Shown here: piece after piece, positions 63,321 to 64,000 of the stretch
Position numbering within the stretch: position 1 is the first letter of the stretch
Layout of the letters: each line of letters starts with the position of its first letter
Assembly: GCF_001953885.1 (NCBI RefSeq)
Contig: NZ_MQUS01000022.1
Coordinates: forward strand, 1-64,000
Length of the DNA stretch: 64,000 nucleotides
Reading direction: 5' to 3'
DNA from: Streptomyces sp. IMTB 2501
GTDB lineage: Bacteria; Actinomycetota; Actinomycetes; Streptomycetales; Streptomycetaceae
The notes under the pieces: model-generated
The model's input: the letters and a program-made list of their open reading frames with translations, nothing else
Database searches by the model: none
What the model was told of the DNA's origin: nothing
Made by a program: the position numbers and the translations under genes

Positions 63321-63547
63321 TCTGGGATTTCGCCAATGTGCCTGCCGTGCTACTTACTTGGTGACCCTTTCGGGAAAACTGGGGAGCGTCCTGGCCGACC
63401 GGGATCGCTCCGGCCCCGGAAGCCCGGGAGCACTAACCCGCGAAGATCGCGTCCGCCCCAACCGGCCGTGCCGCCGACCATTGTTCAGGACACCGGCACG
63501 GCCGGAGCTGCGCGTTGGTACTGGATGCCGGAGGTGCGGCCCGCTGG

Positions 63548-64000
63548 TCACGGCATGTGGAAGCTGACCTCTGGGAAGGCCGAGGTGGGTCCGTTCAAGA
63601 TGGGCTGCGGGATGCCCCTCAGGTGGAGGTCGAAGAAGGCCGCGACGGAGGTGCGGGTGAGCTGGACGGAGCGCTGGGACGAGAGGGTCGTGCCCGGGGG
63701 GCGGGGATGCCGAGTTGGTCGGCGAGGACGGGCAGGTCGGTGAAGCCGGCGTGGTTGGAGCCGGTGAAGGTCAGCCATCGTTTCCAGCCCTTGAGCCGGC
63801 CCCAGGCGTCCGTCCAGGTGGGGTCCTCGTCGGCGCCTGTGGGATGGCCGATCATCATGAACGGGCGGTCGCCCAGGCCGTTGTCGGGGACGGGTACGAA
63901 CATGGTGCCGTCGAGGTTGACCCCGGCCAGTACGCGCTGGTCGTGGGCCATCGTGGGGACGGCGGAGGCGCCGCCGAGGGAGTGCCCCGCCACGCCGATC
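63548..64000 (-). pseudogene. Alpha/beta hydrolase, partial at the window edge and frameshifted
   Basis: The N-terminal part lies outside the window. Inside it: AGHSLGGASAVPTM (nucleophile Ser in GHSLG), VLAGVNLDGTMFVPV, DRPFMMIGHP and FTGSNHAGFTD (catalytic His), the pattern of PAF-acetylhydrolase-like or cutinase-like lipases. At about 63700 the sense shifts to another frame, SVQLTRTSVAAFFDLHLRGI with PQPILNGP and a stop at 63548. Whether the gene is dead or the shift is an error cannot be told here. Confidence 0.65.

Overview
The window is high-GC DNA with strong third-position G/C bias. Start sites often carry GGAGG-type ribosome binding sites or look leaderless, and the gene content (DUF3761 and DUF4232 secreted proteins, terpene cyclases, a second IF-1, many TetR/ArsR regulators) is typical of Streptomyces or a close relative. 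The density of broken transposases (IS5, IS630, IS110 and IS30 types), single-base frameshifts and accessory genes suggests a chromosomal arm or other non-core region. The organism assignment is inferred from this content, not from a marker gene.

Layout. 0-5.2 kb: a stand-alone Tudor-like small protein, then a tight three-gene operon (unknown protein, HSPA12-like Hsp70 ATPase, coiled-coil protein). 5.2-10.2 kb: IS5 remnants, a GNAT acetyltransferase overlapping an infA paralogue, a perfect terminator hairpin, a membrane protein and a DUF2071 protein. 10.2-18.6 kb: mostly decayed IS elements around a DUF3761 secreted protein, an operator-flanked unknown gene, a SnoaL-like protein, an APH-type kinase and a divergent patatin/TetR pair. 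18.6-22.2 kb: a frameshifted unknown gene and a two-gene unit that pairs a TIR-like protein with a TPR-type protein. 22.2-28.5 kb: an IS110 ruin, a methyltransferase, an IS5 ruin, a secreted low-complexity protein and a DUF4232 lipoprotein. 28.6-34.1 kb: an ArsR metal sensor divergent from a His-tailed MFS exporter, a membrane spermidine-synthase-like protein, and laccase and TOPRIM remnants. 34.6-42.7 kb: secreted beta-propeller/Ig protein, two adjacent frameshifted terpene cyclases, a secreted trypsin-like protease with C-terminal repeats, and a small wall/membrane-anchored protein.

43.8-53.7 kb holds the most coherent unit: nine co-directional genes with four-base overlaps or short gaps. 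They encode GH15 glucoamylase, GMC oxidoreductase, VioB-like ferritin-fold protein, FAD-SLDH-type small subunit, IolE-like dehydratase, a second sugar isomerase-like TIM barrel, a metallo-beta-lactamase-fold protein, a pyruvate-decarboxylase-type ThDP enzyme and an EthD-like protein. Together they suggest a cytosolic route that releases a sugar, oxidises it to a keto-sugar, dehydrates or cleaves it and decarboxylates an alpha-keto product. I do not recognise this exact combination.

53.7-64 kb: an IS110 ruin, a solitary 29-nt type I-E-like CRISPR repeat, an esterase/TetR divergent pair around a perfect operator palindrome, IS30, PIMT-like and Lrp remnants, an EF-hand protein, a TPR-regulator remnant, a NlpC/P60-type protein, and frameshifted HNH, collagen-like and alpha/beta-hydrolase genes, the last running off the window.
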